From: Actinomycetes bacterium
GTDB lineage: Bacteria; Actinomycetota; Acidimicrobiia; Spongiisociales; UBA5794
Assembly (NCBI GenBank): GCA_023336815.1
Contig: JAMBLJ010000164.1
Span: 1 to 36,814, forward strand
Length of the DNA: 36,814 bases
Direction of reading: 5' to 3'
Made by a program: the position numbers and the translations under genes. Shown piece by piece: positions 1 to 8,650 of the stretch. The notes beneath the pieces were generated by a model, which ran no database searches, was not told the origin of the DNA, and was given only the letters and a program-made list of their open reading frames with translations. Numbering within the stretch: position 1 is the stretch's first letter; each line of letters opens with the position of its first letter.

Positions 1-8
1 ACACCACC

Positions 9-461
9 ATGACCATCGAGATAACTTCATCGACGCCTGACGATACGATGGCCATCGGTCGCCGTTTCGCTCCACTCCTGACAGCTGGCGATATCGTGCT
101 GCTCTCAGGGCGTCTCGGTGCGGGGAAGACGCTGTTCGTGTCCGGTGTTGCAGAGGGACTTGGCATCCGTGAACAGATCACCAGCCCGACCTTTGTCATC
201 TCGCGCATCTACACCGATGGATTCCTGCCCCTTGTCCATGCGGATGTATACCGGATCGGGTCGGTTGCGGAGTTCCATGACCTCGAGCTGCCGGATGACG
301 GGATCGATGGTGCGGTGCTTATCGAGTGGGGCGATGCGATAGCGGACAGCATGCCGGCTGATCGTCTCACGGTCCATTTCGAAGTGGACGGCGATAAGCG
401 TCACATCACGTTCCAGCCCGAGGGCTCGTGGTTGGATCGCAATCTGGCGGTCCTCGCGTGA
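9..461 (+). CDS. tsaE: TsaE, ATPase of the t6A tRNA-modification complex
   Basis: Small ATPase that binds TsaB-TsaD and drives turnover of the complex that makes N6-threonylcarbamoyladenosine at A37 of ANN-decoding tRNAs. The 150 residues are a normal family length. A Walker A motif GRLGAGKT lies at residues 34-41, followed by ITSPTF (57-62), a DVYR motif at 79-82 and EWGD at 106-109, all typical of TsaE. The ATG at 9 is preceded by only eight bases of window, with the frame still open, so a slightly longer N-terminus cannot be excluded. Its stop overlaps the GTG start of tsaB (GTGA), and it heads a run of overlapping genes that continues through tsaD. Confidence 0.93.
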   Translation: MTIEITSSTPDDTMAIGRRFAPLLTAGDIVLLSGRLGAGKTLFVSGVAEGLGIREQITSPTFVISRIYTDGFLPLVHADVYRIGSVAEFHDLELPDDGIDGAVLIEWGDAIADSMPADRLTVHFEVDGDKRHITFQPEGSWLDRNLAVLA

Positions 462-1165
462 ACATTCTCTCGATTGAGACGTCGACGCCTGCTTCATCGG
501 TTGCGATCGGGATCGACGGGTCCGTCACCGGTATGTCCGTGAATGTGGATCGCCGCGGCCACGTCGGGTTTCTGATGCCTGCGATCGATTTCTGTTTCGC
601 TCGTGCAGGGTGGAAGCCACGTGACATCGACATCGTTGCCGTGGACATCGGTCCTGGGCCGTACACAGGGTTACGTTCAGGGATCGCGACTGCCCAGGCT
701 TTCGCAGCCGCCGTCGGGGCGCCGATGGTGACCGTATCGTCTCTCACAGTCATCGCAGTTCGCGCTGCTACGGGTCGGCGCCGTATCTGGCCTGTTGTCG
801 ATATGCGACGTGGTCAGTTCGCGATCGCTCCTTTCAGACCGCTGCCAGGGGGCGTCGCACCGGATGGCTCACCGGAGGTTGTCTCGCCCGAGTACTTCAA
901 GGCGCTGCTCGAGTCCGAGGGGTCTGACAGCCTGGTCGTAGGCGACTGGGAAGCAATGCCAGACGCCACATGGACCGGTCTCCACAAGGTGAGAAAGGGT
1001 CGACCCCGCTACCCGTCGGCAGAGACGATCCTCGAGATCGCCGCGCGCAAGGCGAGCAAGGGCATGGTCACCGATGCGGACAACATCCGGCCGACGTACA
1101 TGCGCGAACCAGATGTTCAGATCAACTGGTCGACCTTTCGGTCCGAAGGTGCGTGGCCGTCATGA
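458..1165 (+). CDS. tsaB: TsaB, t6A biosynthesis scaffold subunit
   Basis: Inactive ASKHA-fold paralogue of TsaD that dimerises with it and scaffolds the threonylcarbamoyl transfer complex. The N-terminus NILSIETSTPASSVAI and the GPGPYTGLRSG segment (family form GPGSFTGLR) are diagnostic. I chose GTG at 458, which overlaps the tsaE stop as GTGA. The frame stays open upstream to an ATG at 428, but that would add ten residues before the conserved NILSIET start and lie inside tsaE. The gene gives 235 residues. Its own stop overlaps the rimI start as ATGA (1162-1165), so translational coupling is likely. Confidence 0.92.
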   Translation: MNILSIETSTPASSVAIGIDGSVTGMSVNVDRRGHVGFLMPAIDFCFARAGWKPRDIDIVAVDIGPGPYTGLRSGIATAQAFAAAVGAPMVTVSSLTVIAVRAATGRRRIWPVVDMRRGQFAIAPFRPLPGGVAPDGSPEVVSPEYFKALLESEGSDSLVVGDWEAMPDATWTGLHKVRKGRPRYPSAETILEIAARKASKGMVTDADNIRPTYMREPDVQINWSTFRSEGAWPS

Positions 1166-1665
1166 CCATCACCATTCGTCCCATGGAACGAGGCGATATC
1201 CCCGCTGTCGCCGAGCTGGAAAATGAGATATATGACCAGCCCTGGTCACCCCGCGTCTTCTTTGACGAACTCGCTATGGGGAACCGGCGATATTTGGTCG
1301 CTTCGTCCAAAGGAGGGATGATCCTCGGGTACAGCGGGCTCCTCATCGTGGAAGATGACGCGCATATCACAACGATCGCTGTTGCCGAACAATCGCGCGG
1401 AACTCATCTCGGTACCAGACTGATGCTTGCTCTGGTCGATGTGGCCCGAGATGCGGACACGCGGCACCTGACACTCGAAGTTCGCGTGTCCAACGACGGA
1501 GCCCAAAGGCTCTACGAACGCTTCGGATTCGATCCCGTCGGACGGCGAAAGAACTACTACAAGGATGAGGATGCGCTTGTGATGTGGGCGACCGACATCG
1601 ACAACGATGCGTACCAGGAACGGATCGCCGAGATACGGGCTGCGATCGAGGACGCAACGACATGA
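1162..1665 (+). CDS. rimI: RimI-type GNAT N-acetyltransferase
   Basis: GNAT acetyltransferase of the RimI family, which acetylates the N-terminal alanine of ribosomal protein S18 in E. coli; in actinobacteria the exact substrate is less certain. The 167 residues start ITIRPMERGDIPAVAELE, the usual RimI opening. The acetyl-CoA loop is represented by QSRGTHLGTRLM and the C-terminal half by LEVRVSNDGAQRLYERFGF, where RimI typically has EVR.SN..A..LY...GF. A longer open frame begins at 970 inside tsaB, but the ATG at 1162 gives both the ATGA overlap and the family N-terminus. A gene between tsaB and tsaD is the common actinobacterial arrangement. Confidence 0.9.
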   Translation: MTITIRPMERGDIPAVAELENEIYDQPWSPRVFFDELAMGNRRYLVASSKGGMILGYSGLLIVEDDAHITTIAVAEQSRGTHLGTRLMLALVDVARDADTRHLTLEVRVSNDGAQRLYERFGFDPVGRRKNYYKDEDALVMWATDIDNDAYQERIAEIRAAIEDATT

Positions 1666-2675
1666 GCGGTCCTCTCATTCTTGGCATCGAAACGAGTTGT
1701 GATGAAACCGGTGTGGCCGTTCTCGAGGGTATGAAGGTGCGCAGTTCTGTTCTGGCGAGTCAGGTCGACCTGCATGCACGCTTTGGTGGTGTCGTGCCCG
1801 AGGTTGCAGCGCGGGCCCACGTCGAAGCGATCCGCCCGCTTGTCCACCAAGCGCTCACGATGGCTGGGGTCCATCCCGATGAACTCGATGCGGTTGCGGT
1901 CACTCAGGGCCCGGGGCTCGTTGGTGCATTGATGGTCGGGTACTCCTTTGCAAAGGCGCTGGCGTACTCCCTCGGCAAGCCGCTGTATGGCATCGACCAT
2001 ATGGAGGGCCATCTTTTCGCACCGCGTTTGTCCTTTGCGCGATACGAACCGCCAGCCGTTGTTGTGCTCGCAAGCGGTGGTCACAGCCAGATCGTTCACG
2101 TCAAGGGGTGGGGTGACTACGAGGTGCTCGGTGGCACGATCGACGATGCCGCGGGTGAGGCTTTCGACAAGCTCGCCCGCTTCATGGGACTCGGGTACCC
2201 AGGCGGTCCGGCGATCGACAAGGATGCTGTCGATGGCGACCCTGAGGCCATCTCCTTTCCGCGCGCTTTGCGAGATCGTCCGTACGATTTCTCGTTCTCC
2301 GGACTCAAGACGTCGGTTGTCACCTATCTCGAGAAGGCCAAAAAGGATGGCACATTGCCGCCTCGTGCTGATGTCTCAGCATCCATTCAGGAGGCGATTA
2401 TCGACGTGCTCGTTGCCAAGACGTTCAATGCTGTCGAGGCGACCGGCGTTGAAGTGGTAGGCGGCGGCGGTGGTGTCCTGGCGAATTCGAGACTACGAAA
2501 ACGACTCGCTGAGGAGGCCGATGCTCGCGGGGTTGGTCTATTCGTTCCCGAGCCCGCGCTCTGTACCGACAACGGCGCGATGATCGCAAGTGTCGCGTCC
2601 TACAGAATGGAGCGAGGCCAACCCGGCGATCCGCTCACTGGCGACGTGCTCCCCGGTCTCAGGTTGGGTTCATGA
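1662..2675 (+). CDS. tsaD: TsaD, tRNA A37 threonylcarbamoyltransferase
   Basis: Catalytic subunit that transfers the threonylcarbamoyl group from threonylcarbamoyl-AMP to A37 of tRNA. It has 337 residues, the expected size. It opens ILGIETSCDETGVAV and carries the metal-binding HMEGH motif (His113 and His117), followed by ASGGHSQ, PGGPAIDK and FSGLKTS, all signature blocks of the Kae1/TsaD family. The ATG at 1662 overlaps the rimI stop (ATGA); an open extension back to 1584 has no family support. The last codons overlap the following protease gene by ATGA at 2672-2675, giving four successive overlaps from tsaE onward. Confidence 0.95.
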   Translation: MSGPLILGIETSCDETGVAVLEGMKVRSSVLASQVDLHARFGGVVPEVAARAHVEAIRPLVHQALTMAGVHPDELDAVAVTQGPGLVGALMVGYSFAKALAYSLGKPLYGIDHMEGHLFAPRLSFARYEPPAVVVLASGGHSQIVHVKGWGDYEVLGGTIDDAAGEAFDKLARFMGLGYPGGPAIDKDAVDGDPEAISFPRALRDRPYDFSFSGLKTSVVTYLEKAKKDGTLPPRADVSASIQEAIIDVLVAKTFNAVEATGVEVVGGGGGVLANSRLRKRLAEEADARGVGLFVPEPALCTDNGAMIASVASYRMERGQPGDPLTGDVLPGLRLGS

Positions 2676-3760
2676 GCGGGGGAATCCGGCTGGGACGACC
2701 GCTCGGAGTTCCGCTCGTCGCCGACGGGTCCGTATTCATTCTTGTTGCGTTGTTTGCCGTCGCCGTACTAGTGGACCTGAGTACCGCGGATGTTTCCGGG
2801 AGTTCTGCTGCCAGAGGCGGGGTGGCGGCCGGAGCAGGGCTCCTCGTCATTCTTTCGATTCTTGTGCATGAGTTGAGCCATGTTGTCATGGCGAAGCGTC
2901 GAGGTCTGCCGGTAAGGAGCACTCGGCTCTACATGTTCGGTGGCTATTCGGTCATCGCAGGCGAACCGTCCGCCCTAGACGAATTCGAGGTTGCCGCGGT
3001 GGGGCCCATCGTTTCGATCGGTCTTGGAGGGGTGTTCGCGGCGGCTGCCTGGTTCGCAGGAGATGTATCGCTCGTCGGTCGGGCGGCATGGTTGCTCATG
3101 ATCGCGAATGTGGCCATCGGGCTGTTCAACCTGATCCCCGGGTTCCCTCTCGATGGTGCCAGGGTGCTGCGGGGGGTGCTCACTACAGACATTCGAGATC
3201 GCGTCGCTGCAACCCGTCTCGTCACGTCGGTCGGTCGGGTTGTTGGTTGGGCGACCATCGGTGCCGGCCTTGTCCTCTTCGTTCGGAGACAACCGTACGG
3301 CGTTTTCCTGATAGCAGGTGGGTGGTTTCTTGCCCAGACCGCAACTTCGTCGGGTCGACGCGAGGAGTTGAGCGCTGCCTTTGATGGAGTCACGGTGGCA
3401 GACGTTATGCGGTCAACTCCCGAGGCGGTGTCGGGGGACTGGACTGTATCGACCCTGCTCAACCTGCACGCCCTCGGTCCAGACCTGCGGTCGTTGCCGG
3501 TTGAGGTGGATGGTCGTATTGTTGGCGTCATCGGTCAGGATGAGATCGACACCGTTGCCCCCTCCCGATGGCCGTCGGCACGTGTGAAGTCGCTCATGGT
3601 CAAGATCGGACCGACGGATGTCGTCGAATCTGAGGAGCCACTCGAGACCCTGCTGCTTCGTCCCGACCGTGCTGATCTGAGGGCCGTCGTGGAGCGAGAG
3701 GGTGAGGTCGTTGGCATCGTCGATCCGTCTGCCCTCGATGGTGCCCTTGGTAGCTCATAG
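2672..3760 (+). CDS. Site-2-protease-type M50 membrane metallopeptidase with CBS-like tail
   Basis: Predicted intramembrane zinc protease of family M50, of the kind that carries a regulatory CBS region at the C-terminus. The HExxH zinc motif is HELSH at residues 66-70 inside a hydrophobic helix. The third ligand is probably Asp161 in NLIPGFPLDGARVLRG, the usual S2P N-x-x-P-x-x-x-x-DG motif. About five or six hydrophobic segments lie before residue 225; residues about 235-360 are soluble and look like a degenerate CBS pair (VADVMRSTPEAV opening). The ATG at 2672 overlaps the tsaD stop. Its substrate is unknown. Its place in the t6A operon may only reflect gene packing. Confidence 0.85.
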   Translation: MSGGIRLGRPLGVPLVADGSVFILVALFAVAVLVDLSTADVSGSSAARGGVAAGAGLLVILSILVHELSHVVMAKRRGLPVRSTRLYMFGGYSVIAGEPSALDEFEVAAVGPIVSIGLGGVFAAAAWFAGDVSLVGRAAWLLMIANVAIGLFNLIPGFPLDGARVLRGVLTTDIRDRVAATRLVTSVGRVVGWATIGAGLVLFVRRQPYGVFLIAGGWFLAQTATSSGRREELSAAFDGVTVADVMRSTPEAVSGDWTVSTLLNLHALGPDLRSLPVEVDGRIVGVIGQDEIDTVAPSRWPSARVKSLMVKIGPTDVVESEEPLETLLLRPDRADLRAVVEREGEVVGIVDPSALDGALGSS

Positions 3761-3770
3761 GGATCAAGAT

Positions 3771-3798
3771 GTTCACCGTTCACCGTTCACCGTTTACC
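3771..3798 (+). repeat. Tandem heptamer array, GTTCACC x4
   Basis: Four directly adjacent seven-base units: GTTCACC three times exactly and then GTTTACC. The array begins ten bases after the stop of the M50 protease gene. It is one of several period-7 arrays found in gaps of this window. Confidence 0.9.
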
Positions 3799-3822
3799 GG
3801 GACAGCGGGACAGGGGGACAGC
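3799..3822 (+). repeat. Tandem octamer array, GGGACAGN x3
   Basis: Three eight-base units follow the GTTCACC array without a gap: GGGACAGC, GGGACAGG, GGGACAGC. The change from period 7 to period 8 at position 3799 is clear. No function can be assigned. Confidence 0.85.
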
Positions 3823-3900
3823 GTTCCAACTCTTGCGTAGCCTGATCAGTCTGCTTCTTCCGATCGCCCGAGCCGGCGCAGAGTGAACTTTCAGCAACCG

Positions 3901-3928
3901 TCTGCAATCTATCGTCTGTTGTCTGAAA
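3901..3928 (+). repeat. Tandem heptamer array of the TCTGNNN type
   Basis: Four consecutive units in phase: TCTGCAA, TCTATCG, TCTGTTG, TCTGAAA. The string GTCTGTTGTCTG is shared with the array near 31078, which places it in the same dispersed family. It lies just upstream of the groES control region. Confidence 0.75.
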
Positions 3929-3934
3929 TATTTT

Positions 3935-3961
3935 CTGGCACTCGCGTGAACTGACTGCCAG
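3935..3961. promoter_or_regulatory. Upstream CIRCE-like inverted repeat
   Basis: CTGGCACTC, nine bases, then GACTGCCAG. The arms pair at eight of nine positions and have the exact 9-N-9 geometry of CIRCE (consensus TTAGCACTC-N9-GAGTGCTAA), the operator of the HrcA repressor. It would cover the -35 region of the groES promoter. The arms differ from consensus at the outer bases, so HrcA binding is inferred from geometry and partial sequence. No hrcA gene lies in the window. Confidence 0.6.
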
Positions 3962-3974
3962 AACGCGGTATCAT
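3946..3974 (+). promoter_or_regulatory. Candidate groESL promoter
   Basis: A -10-like TATCAT at 3969-3974 is preceded, at a 17-base spacer, by GTGAAC at 3946-3951 as a weak -35. The two CIRCE-like repeats overlap the -35 and the -10/start region respectively, which is the layout expected if a repressor blocks this promoter. The assignment is by eye. Confidence 0.5.
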
Positions 3975-4000
3975 TGGCAGTCGTAAGCACCGACTGCTAA
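3974..4000. promoter_or_regulatory. Proximal CIRCE-like inverted repeat (groESL operator)
   Basis: TTGGCAGTC, nine bases, then GACTGCTAA. The arms pair at eight of nine positions with N9 spacing, immediately upstream of the groES ribosome-binding site. The outer TTRGC/GCTAA bases match CIRCE, but the inner AGTC/GACT replaces the consensus ACTC/GAGT symmetrically on both sides. This suggests a lineage-specific HrcA recognition variant. Confidence 0.78.
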
Positions 4001-4023
4001 CTCGACGTAAAGGAGAAAGTCGG

Positions 4024-5966
<1,943 letters not shown>

Positions 5967-5981
5967 CGAGCACAGCTTGCG

Positions 5982-6009
5982 GTAGTACGTACCACGTAGT
6001 ACGAGAGAG
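5982..6009 (+). repeat. Heptamer array of the GTANNAC type, copy 1
   Basis: Units in phase: GTAGTAC, GTACCAC, GTAGTAC and GAGAGAG, sixteen bases after the groEL stop. The last unit forms part of the left arm of the terminator hairpin that follows. Confidence 0.75.
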
Positions 6010-6035
6010 GGGCACCACCGGGTGCCCCTCTCTCG
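6002..6035 (+). terminator. groESL terminator hairpin
   Basis: A perfect 15-bp inverted repeat, 6002-6016 against 6021-6035 (left arm CGAGAGAGGGGCACC), with a four-base ACCG loop. It starts 35 bases after the groEL stop. No T-run follows, which is usual for strong GC-rich hairpins in actinobacteria. The converging DUF1876 gene could also use it from the other side. Confidence 0.85.
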
Positions 6036-6080
6036 CGCTCAGCTCAGCAAATGGGGGTTCGGCTGGGTCTGCGTCTGTGG

Positions 6081-6250
6081 CGCCAGTTCGCGCGTCCAAG
6101 CGTTTTCGAAGTACGTACAACGTAGTACGAAGTCCGACTCGGAGGGAAGGCGCAACAACAAATCGTGGATGACTCCCGACACCGGGTATGGCGAAGATCA
6201 GCGACTGTGGACCTTCGGGTGCCGCGTCTGGTTCGCCAGTTCACGCGTCC
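6081..6250. repeat. Imperfect direct repeat pair in the groEL/DUF1876 gap
   Basis: CGCCAGTTCGCGCGTCC at 6081-6097 recurs as CGCCAGTTCACGCGTCC at 6234-6250 (one difference). A shorter CGCGCGTCC-like piece sits near 6316-6325. Each copy is followed within about 10-15 bases by a GTANNAC heptamer cluster, so the repeated unit is larger than the heptamers alone. The 418-base gap 5967-6384 holds this, the terminator and no convincing gene. Confidence 0.65.
6108..6135 (+). repeat. Heptamer array of the GTANNAC type, copy 2
   Basis: Units in phase: GAAGTAC, GTACAAC, GTAGTAC, GAAGTCC. Nearly the same as the array at 5982 for about 21 bases. Confidence 0.75.
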
Positions 6251-6258
6251 GTGCCCTC

Positions 6259-6272
6259 GTACTACGTGATAC
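6259..6272 (-). repeat. Heptamer pair of the GTANNAC type, copy 3, inverted
   Basis: Read on the minus strand the units are GTATCAC and GTAGTAC. The orientation is opposite to copies 1 and 2, so paired RNA structures between copies are possible. Confidence 0.6.
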
Positions 6273-6323
6273 AAGGCTTCGCCGCACGCTGTCGTGTCGC
6301 ACCAGCCTCACCGATCCGCGCGT

Positions 6324-6344
6324 CCTCTACGTACTTCGCACTAC
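6324..6344 (-). repeat. Heptamer array of the GTANNAC type, copy 4, degenerate
   Basis: Minus-strand units GTAGTGC, GAAGTAC and GTAGAGG. It is the most degenerate copy and lies 41 bases beyond the end of the DUF1876 gene. Confidence 0.55.
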
Positions 6345-6384
6345 GGATTCGCACAGCCAGACCCGGCTGAAATCCGAAGTCCTG

Positions 6385-6621
6385 CTATGTCCACCCGTCG
6401 ATCTTGTCGTAAACCTCGTCGACGATCTGCTCCTCGAGGGAGCCAAGAGCTCTCGCAAGCGCGAGCTCCTCACCGATGACTGGTCGTGATGCGTCGGCAG
6501 GGTTCCTTGTGGCCCGTCCGGTTGCGTTGAAATGGTCTCCGCGTAGGTCGAGAACCGCGTGTACCAGTGTGGTTGTGTCGTCCTCGTCGATGCCGATCTC
6601 GATCGTGATGTGCTTGTGCAT
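6385..6621 (-). CDS. DUF1876 (dsRBD-fold) protein
   Basis: Small protein of the DUF1876 family, common in actinobacteria and described as having a double-stranded-RNA-binding-domain-like fold; the cellular role is not established. The 78 residues run MHKHITIEIGIDEDDTT, then ATRNPADASRPVIGEELALARAL at about 37-59, which is the family signature (R-NP-D---P-IG-ELA-ARAL). I chose the ATG at 6621 because GGAGG ends four bases upstream on the minus strand; an open extension to 6660 lacks a site. It converges on groEL. Members of this family are sometimes present in several copies per genome; only one is here. Confidence 0.85.
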   Translation of the reverse strand: MHKHITIEIGIDEDDTTTLVHAVLDLRGDHFNATGRATRNPADASRPVIGEELALARALGSLEEQIVDEVYDKIDGWT

Positions 6622-6740
6622 ATGACCTCCGATGGTCGACCTGATGACATCATCTCCCAAACGGCATCGGCGGACAATCGCGTTCTGTGGGTTCCATTGC
6701 GCCTTTTCGCGCAGTCGGACCTGGGGTACGCGTGGTGCGG

Positions 6741-7385
6741 TCAGGAGGGTCGTGACTCCCGGCCCTTCGCGAGCACGTAGATGCCCATGTTTCCCCCACC
6801 GACGACGCGCGAACGAGTGTCGGTCAGTGCGGATGCCACGGTGAGGCCTGGTATACCTCCCGCGCCCAGATAGGCCCGGCAGTTCCTGTGATGTTCCCTT
6901 CCGGCGATCCGTTCGGCGATCATCGATACAACACGAAGGCCACGGCCCCTCAAGGTGAGATCCTCCGTAGCGAAGTCGACCAGAACGAGAGAGCCCCCTG
7001 GCGCTGTGACGCGGATCATCTCGCGGATCACATCATCGGTCACGACGGGTGCCAGTTCATGGAGGAACATGGATGCGCGAACGATATCGAACAGGTTGTC
7101 GTCGTAGGGCATGCTCGCCGCGTCGCCCAATGTCAGATGCGATGCGCCAGAAAGCCGGTTCCGTGCCTGGGTCAGCATGGCCTCAGAGGCGTCGAGACCG
7201 AACGTCTCGCAGCCCGCCTCAATATACGGCACGAGATTTGCCCCGGTGCCACAACCCACGTCGAGCACCCTCATTCCGGCTTCTGGAGGCAACATCTTCA
7301 TGCCGATCGCTCGCAGGGGTGCATTGAATCCTTCGAGCAGTCGGTCGTACCTGGGGGCTATTCGTGCGTATGGGTCCGTCGTCAT
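6741..7385 (-). CDS. Class I SAM-dependent methyltransferase
   Basis: Predicted S-adenosylmethionine methyltransferase of the UbiE/MenG-like small-molecule group. Motif I is LDVGCGTG at residues 41-48 from the chosen start, followed by the acidic FGLDAS that ends beta-2, GDAASMPYDDNLFD (motif II region) and APGGSLVLVDF (motif III). The total is 214 residues. The ATG at 7385 has GAGG six bases upstream; an ATG at 7400 in the same frame has GGGAG directly against it, which is too close. The substrate cannot be told from sequence, and the neighbours (DUF1876, GNAT) do not help. The C-terminal third resembles no specific subfamily I can name. Confidence 0.8.
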   Translation of the reverse strand: MTTDPYARIAPRYDRLLEGFNAPLRAIGMKMLPPEAGMRVLDVGCGTGANLVPYIEAGCETFGLDASEAMLTQARNRLSGASHLTLGDAASMPYDDNLFDIVRASMFLHELAPVVTDDVIREMIRVTAPGGSLVLVDFATEDLTLRGRGLRVVSMIAERIAGREHHRNCRAYLGAGGIPGLTVASALTDTRSRVVGGGNMGIYVLAKGRESRPS

Positions 7386-7442
7386 GTCAACCTCAGTCAT
7401 CTCCCGCTTCTGCCACGCCCGGGTTTTTGGTAGGGAGCGATC

Positions 7443-8042
7443 CTAAGAAATCGTCCCCTCGGCCCTGTGGCGATCACGCTGAACCCACCATTCCTCTTCG
7501 AGCATCGACCAGACAGTGTGGTCAAGCCATCGATTGCCAACCTTGACTTCATCACGGAGCGTTCCCTCATGCACGAACCCGATGCGTTCGGCGATGCTCT
7601 CCGAGCGGACGTTGTCGACAGCGATGCGGAGCTGCACCTTGTGGAGGCCCATCTCCTCGAATCCGACCTGGACGATCCTCGTCGTCGCTTCCGTACCGAA
7701 CCCATGGTCTGTTTCGTCAGAGCGAATCCAGTAGCCAACCTCACCAACAGCATTCTGCTGGGAGATCGACCATATCGATACGTTACCGATATGTCGGTCG
7801 AGATCATCGACACGCCGGATCGTGAAGTCGAACGCCCGCCGTTCCGCCCAGGCGCTCACCGACTCTCGAACGAACCTCTGGGAGACCCCTCGATCGTACC
7901 CGTCGACCCACGGCAACCATGGTTGGAGATCGATCAGCGACACGGAGATCGCCTCGTGCAGAGAGCCCACATCACGTCTTCGAAACTGACGGAGCATCAG
8001 TCGCTTCGTATATCGGGGCTGGCTGTGGACGTGGGACGACAT
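7443..8042 (-). CDS. RimJ/RimL-type GNAT acetyltransferase
   Basis: GNAT acetyltransferase of the RimJ/RimL group (acetylation of protein N-termini, amino groups or antibiotics in different members). The 199 residues open YTKRLMLRQFRRRDVGSL, the family pattern T-RL-LR-----D. The acetyl-CoA loop is HGFGTEATTRIV, and the typical GLHKVQLRIAVDNVRSESIAERIGF...EGTLRDE block follows. The ATG at 8042 fits the family start; the frame stays open back to 8207, but that part would run across the divergent Nudix gene. There is no Shine-Dalgarno, and only 31 bases separate it from the Nudix start, so the two must share a very compact divergent promoter region. Confidence 0.8.
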   Translation of the reverse strand: MSSHVHSQPRYTKRLMLRQFRRRDVGSLHEAISVSLIDLQPWLPWVDGYDRGVSQRFVRESVSAWAERRAFDFTIRRVDDLDRHIGNVSIWSISQQNAVGEVGYWIRSDETDHGFGTEATTRIVQVGFEEMGLHKVQLRIAVDNVRSESIAERIGFVHEGTLRDEVKVGNRWLDHTVWSMLEEEWWVQRDRHRAEGTIS

Positions 8043-8073
8043 GTGGTTCAGACTATCGGGATAAGCTCGCTCA

Positions 8074-8616
8074 ATGGACCCATGGACGATACTCCGATCG
8101 CTTCCCGCTGTGCCCGATCCGCCGGGGGCCGAGTATGCGGTTCTGGTTCCGCTGTACCTCGACGAGGCGGACGATATGAGGGTCATACTGACCCGTCGTC
8201 CTGACACGATGCCTACCCACCCGGGAGATATTGTCTTTCCCGGGGGTCATCGAGAATCGGGTGAGGATCCAATAGCGACCGCCAAGCGTGAAGCCTGGGA
8301 AGAGGTGGGGCTCCCGCACGACGCCGTTGTCGAGATCCTTGGTGGCCTCGAGCCTGTGACGACAAGGGATCGCAATCGTCCGATCGTCCCCGTGGTCGCT
8401 CGAATCGAACGCCCCGCTGAACTCGTTGCTGATCCTCGCGAGGTGGATGTGATCATCGAGCCAACGCTGAAGGAGCTTCTCGACGAGACGAGATGGTCGC
8501 GCCGCCCCTGGTTCGGGCATACGCTGTGGTTCTTCGAGTTCGATGAAGGGATCCTGTGGGGTGCCACCGCGTCCATGGTCAGGGAACTGCTCGACCATGT
8601 GAGAGTTTCCGACTGA
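8074..8616 (+). CDS. Nudix hydrolase, CoA pyrophosphatase type
   Basis: Predicted to cleave coenzyme A or CoA esters to phosphopantetheine and 3',5'-ADP. The Nudix box is perfect: Gly58, Glu64, Arg72-Glu73, Glu76-Glu77 and Gly79 in the G-x5-E-x7-REUxEExGU spacing. Just before it, VILTRRPDTMPTHPGD with FPGG at 55-58 matches the NuCoA signature (L-T-R-----H-G---FPGG) that marks the CoA-pyrophosphatase subgroup. At 180 residues it is close to E. coli NudL. The ATG at 8074 has no Shine-Dalgarno but has GATAAG about eight bases upstream as a possible -10, so a leaderless transcript is possible. Confidence 0.87.
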   Translation: MDPWTILRSLPAVPDPPGAEYAVLVPLYLDEADDMRVILTRRPDTMPTHPGDIVFPGGHRESGEDPIATAKREAWEEVGLPHDAVVEILGGLEPVTTRDRNRPIVPVVARIERPAELVADPREVDVIIEPTLKELLDETRWSRRPWFGHTLWFFEFDEGILWGATASMVRELLDHVRVSD

Positions 8617-8650
8617 CTCGCACGACGGCAGGATGTGGGAATATGGCGCG

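Noticed and set aside
5982-6344. Possible CRISPR array or phage attachment site
   Set aside because: The units are seven bases, degenerate and without spacers of constant size; no cas or integrase genes are present.
6022-6489. Plus-strand open frame of 155 codons across the groEL/DUF1876 gap
   Set aside because: It begins inside the terminator hairpin, runs through repeats and into the DUF1876 gene on the other strand, and looks like no protein.
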